Positions 12,752 to 14,665 of a stretch of DNA of 14,665 nt are shown piece by piece. Position numbers and translations under genes: made by a program. This DNA comes from an uncultured Mycoplasmatota bacterium (GTDB taxonomy: Bacteria > Bacillota_I > Bacilli_A > RF39 > UBA660): assembly GCA_900554315.1 (NCBI GenBank), contig USGP01000027.1, positions 1 through 14,665 on the forward strand, given 5' to 3'. How positions within the stretch are numbered: the stretch's first letter is position 1; each line of letters opens with the position of its first letter. Under the pieces are notes generated by a model. That model saw only the letters and a list, made by a program, of their open reading frames with translations, made no database searches and was not told the origin of the DNA.

Positions 12752-14059
12752 ATGTTTGAAAGTTTAGGAGACCGCTTACAAAATGCTATTCATAAAATAA
12801 AAGGATATGGAAAAATTACAGAAGATAACATCTCTGATATGATGCGAGAGATTCGTTTGGCTTTGTTAGAGGCGGATGTTAATTATAAAGTTGTAAAAGA
12901 ATTTACTAATACAGTAAAAGAAAAAGCACTTGGTGAAGAAGTTGCTAGTAGTATTAATCCAGGAGATTTATTTGTTAAGATTGTAAAAGATGAACTTACA
13001 GAATTATTGGGTGGAGAACAGGCAGATATATGTTTGAAAGGAAATCCAGCTGTTTTAATGTTAGTTGGTCTTCAAGGTTCTGGTAAAACTACTACCATTG
13101 GAAAGCTTGCTAATTTTTTGAGAAAAAAGCATGCCAAAAAGCCTTTATTAGTTGCTTGTGATGTTTATCGTCCTGCTGCTATTGATCAGTTAAAACAAAT
13201 TGGAAAGCAATTAAATATAGAGGTTTATGAAGAGGGAAAAGGGAACCCTGTTGAAATCTCTAAAAACGCTATTTCTTATGCAAAAGAAAAAGGGTATGAT
13301 TATGTTTTAATCGATACTGCTGGTCGTCTTCATATTGATGAAGAGTTGATGGATGAACTTGAAAATATTCGTACTGAAGTGAATCCAGATGAAATTTTGT
13401 TAGTTATTGATTCTATGATGGGACAAGATGCTATTAACGTTATTACTGGCTTCCATGATAAGTTACCTTTGACTGGTGTTATTCTTACAAAATTAGATGG
13501 TGATACTAGAGGTGGTGTTGCTTTATCTGTTCGTCATTTAACTCATGTACCAATTAAATTTATTGGTGTTTCTGAAAAACTTGATGGACTTGATTCTTTT
13601 GATCCTGAACGTATGGCCGGAAGAATCTTAGGTATGGGAGATATCATTTCTTTAGTAGAGAAAGCAACAGATGCTATTGACGAAAAAGAAGCAGAAAAGA
13701 CTGCTAAAAGAATGCAACAAGGAAAGTTTGATTTGGAAGATTTTTTATCTACTATGAAACAAATGAAAAAACTTGGACCTTTGGAGAATCTTTTAAAATT
13801 AATTCCTGGTGCTAAAAAAATGGGGCTTAATAATGTTAAAATTGATCCAAAACAATTAGCTCATATTGAAGCCATTGTCTTGTCTATGACGCCAAAAGAG
13901 AGACGTCACCCTGAGATTATTAAAGCTAGTCGTAAGACGAGAATAGCTGCAGGAAGTGGAACTTCTGTACAAGAAGTTAATAAGTTGTTGCAGCAATTTG
14001 ATCAGATGAAAAAGATGATGAAACAATTTTCTAATGGAAATATGAAATTACCATTTTAA
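12752..14059 (+). CDS. ffh: Signal recognition particle protein Ffh (SRP54)
   Basis: 435 residues, normal for bacterial Ffh. With the small SRP RNA it binds signal sequences emerging from the ribosome and delivers the complex to FtsY. N domain about 1-85, with MREIRLALLEADVN (31-44); G domain with GLQGSGKTT (106-114), DVYRPAA (137-143), DTAGR (188-192), TKLDG (246-250) and GVSEK (272-276); methionine-rich M domain from about 296, beginning GMGDIISLVEKA, with the SRP-RNA-binding helix-turn-helix at RKTRIAAGSG (394-403) and a KKMMKQF tail. AGGTGAT precedes the ATG by about 4 nt. It is transcribed singly, downstream of herA. No SRP RNA gene is recognised in the window. Confidence 0.97.
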   Translation: MFESLGDRLQNAIHKIKGYGKITEDNISDMMREIRLALLEADVNYKVVKEFTNTVKEKALGEEVASSINPGDLFVKIVKDELTELLGGEQADICLKGNPAVLMLVGLQGSGKTTTIGKLANFLRKKHAKKPLLVACDVYRPAAIDQLKQIGKQLNIEVYEEGKGNPVEISKNAISYAKEKGYDYVLIDTAGRLHIDEELMDELENIRTEVNPDEILLVIDSMMGQDAINVITGFHDKLPLTGVILTKLDGDTRGGVALSVRHLTHVPIKFIGVSEKLDGLDSFDPERMAGRILGMGDIISLVEKATDAIDEKEAEKTAKRMQQGKFDLEDFLSTMKQMKKLGPLENLLKLIPGAKKMGLNNVKIDPKQLAHIEAIVLSMTPKERRHPEIIKASRKTRIAAGSGTSVQEVNKLLQQFDQMKKMMKQFSNGNMKLPF

Positions 14060-14087
14060 AAAAGAACACTAATTTGTGTTCTTTTTT
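14058..14087. terminator. Bidirectional terminator between ffh and the Wzy-like gene
   Basis: AAAAAAGAACAC (14058-14069) pairs perfectly over 12 bp with GTGTTCTTTTTT (14076-14087), loop taattt. It has A-rich and T-rich flanks, so it can end transcription from either side. The ffh stop (TAA, 14057-14059) overlaps the left foot, and the minus-strand stop (TAG, complement of 14069-14071) sits at the loop. Confidence 0.9.
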
Positions 14088-14665
14088 AGTAATTGGATAC
14101 TGAAAGTAAATAGTAATAATAGGAAGAATTGATAGGACATAGAAAAATCAAATAGAGAGGTATATATTAATAATACTAGAATTAGAATAGTTTCAAAATT
14201 TTCTTTTTTCCATTTTTTTATGATTTCTATACTAATCATTATTAATAGCAGTATCCATATTAAAATTGAGATTATTCCGTTTTGTACACCTAAGGTCATA
14301 ATTTGTGAATGTTCTACTAAAATATAATCTAGATTCGTATCTTTATTTGCTACTTTAAAATAGTCAAAACCATGTCCTAATAGTGGATTATCTTTTATAA
14401 TTTGAAAACATAATTTATAGATATCTAATCTGCTTCCTATACTTGTACCATCATACTTTATTTGTTCTAATTGTTTTACATAGTTATATGGCCATAAATG
14501 ATAATTTACTGGTATATTTTTTTTCGTTTCTTTATTTTCTATTTCTATATTTTCTATATTAAAATTTACTAAGTTATTACTTATTTTTAGTGAATAATAT
14601 TCTGCATCTTTTTCCGTTTTAAATTTTATTTTTATTATGTTATTTAATTTTTCTTGCTTTACTAG
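14069..14665 (-). CDS. O-antigen ligase/polymerase-like (Wzy_C) membrane protein, C-terminal part
   Basis: The reading frame is open on the minus strand from the right edge to TAG at 14071-14069, giving the last 198 residues of a longer protein. The first 75 or so residues are polar and rich in Lys/Glu/Asn/Ile (for example KEKLNN-like and IENIEIENKE stretches), probably an extracytoplasmic loop. The family hallmark follows: SRLDIYK (78-84), NPLLGHGF (93-100) and EHSQ (118-121), then GVQNGI and about three transmembrane segments (roughly 130-147, 156-172, 176-192). This matches the Wzy_C/O-antigen ligase pattern in enzymes that polymerise or attach surface polysaccharides. An internal methionine at residue 123 would give only 76 residues without the motif region, so it is not the start. 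It converges on ffh and shares its terminator. Confidence 0.75.
   Translation of the reverse strand, partial: LVKQEKLNNIIKIKFKTEKDAEYYSLKISNNLVNFNIENIEIENKETKKNIPVNYHLWPYNYVKQLEQIKYDGTSIGSRLDIYKLCFQIIKDNPLLGHGFDYFKVANKDTNLDYILVEHSQIMTLGVQNGIISILIWILLLIMISIEIIKKWKKENFETILILVLLIYTSLFDFSMSYQFFLLLLFTFSIQLLKKNTN

Noticed and set aside
14069..14299. 76-residue stand-alone membrane protein on the minus strand
   Set aside because: The frame stays open to the window edge and the upstream part carries the Wzy_C motifs, so it is the tail of a longer gene.

Overview
The window is AT-rich, and its gene set points to a low-GC, walled bacterium of the Bacillota/Bacilli-Mycoplasmatota type. It carries RNase Y, RNase J, YlxM, a Mur ligase and both SRP GTPases. 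Codons mostly end in A or T, and TGA is used as a stop. The compact layout, the FGE-type lectin tail at the left edge and the standalone tnpB fit uncultured gut Bacilli. That placement is inference; there is no rRNA in the window to test it.

Left accessory segment (1-2060). The window opens inside the 3' end of a formylglycine-generating-enzyme/SUMF1-like gene. Its last codons look like the variable region of a diversity-generating retroelement (DGR): a run of NNC codons that can all be reached from AAC by changing adenines. Next come 250 nt of structured non-coding DNA with two hairpins and a 25-bp unit repeated 1.8 times. A 106-aa protein resembling MutS domain I follows; proteins of this type are reported as DGR accessories. 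Where a template repeat and reverse transcriptase might be expected there is instead a standalone TnpB nuclease gene with a probable omega-RNA behind it. No reverse transcriptase or template repeat is visible. The MutS-like gene and tnpB use ATA/AGA/GTA codons heavily, unlike the genes to their right.

Core chromosome (2092-14059). In order: a MurE-like ligase; RNase Y (rny) converging on RNase J (minus strand); a divergently transcribed orphan single-AAA+ Clp-D1-like protein; an ftsY / small membrane protein / ylxM operon; a HerA-like ATPase with a 180-residue disordered tail; and ffh. FtsY, YlxM and Ffh make up the signal-recognition-particle module. The HerA gene, with its own promoter, sits between ylxM and ffh, which are adjacent in many Firmicutes. 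Sigma-A type promoters with 17-nt spacers precede rny, RNase J, the Clp-like gene, ftsY, herA and ffh.

Right edge (14069-14665, minus). The C-terminal 198 residues of an O-antigen ligase/polymerase-like (Wzy_C) membrane protein run off the window. This gene converges on ffh.

Two patterns recur. At every core gene that ends a transcription unit, the stop codon lies inside or touches the terminator hairpin. The ftsY and ffh leaders are almost absent, with the Shine-Dalgarno sequence at the predicted +1. The most interesting part is the left DGR-like remnant, target or outlier locus next to TnpB.
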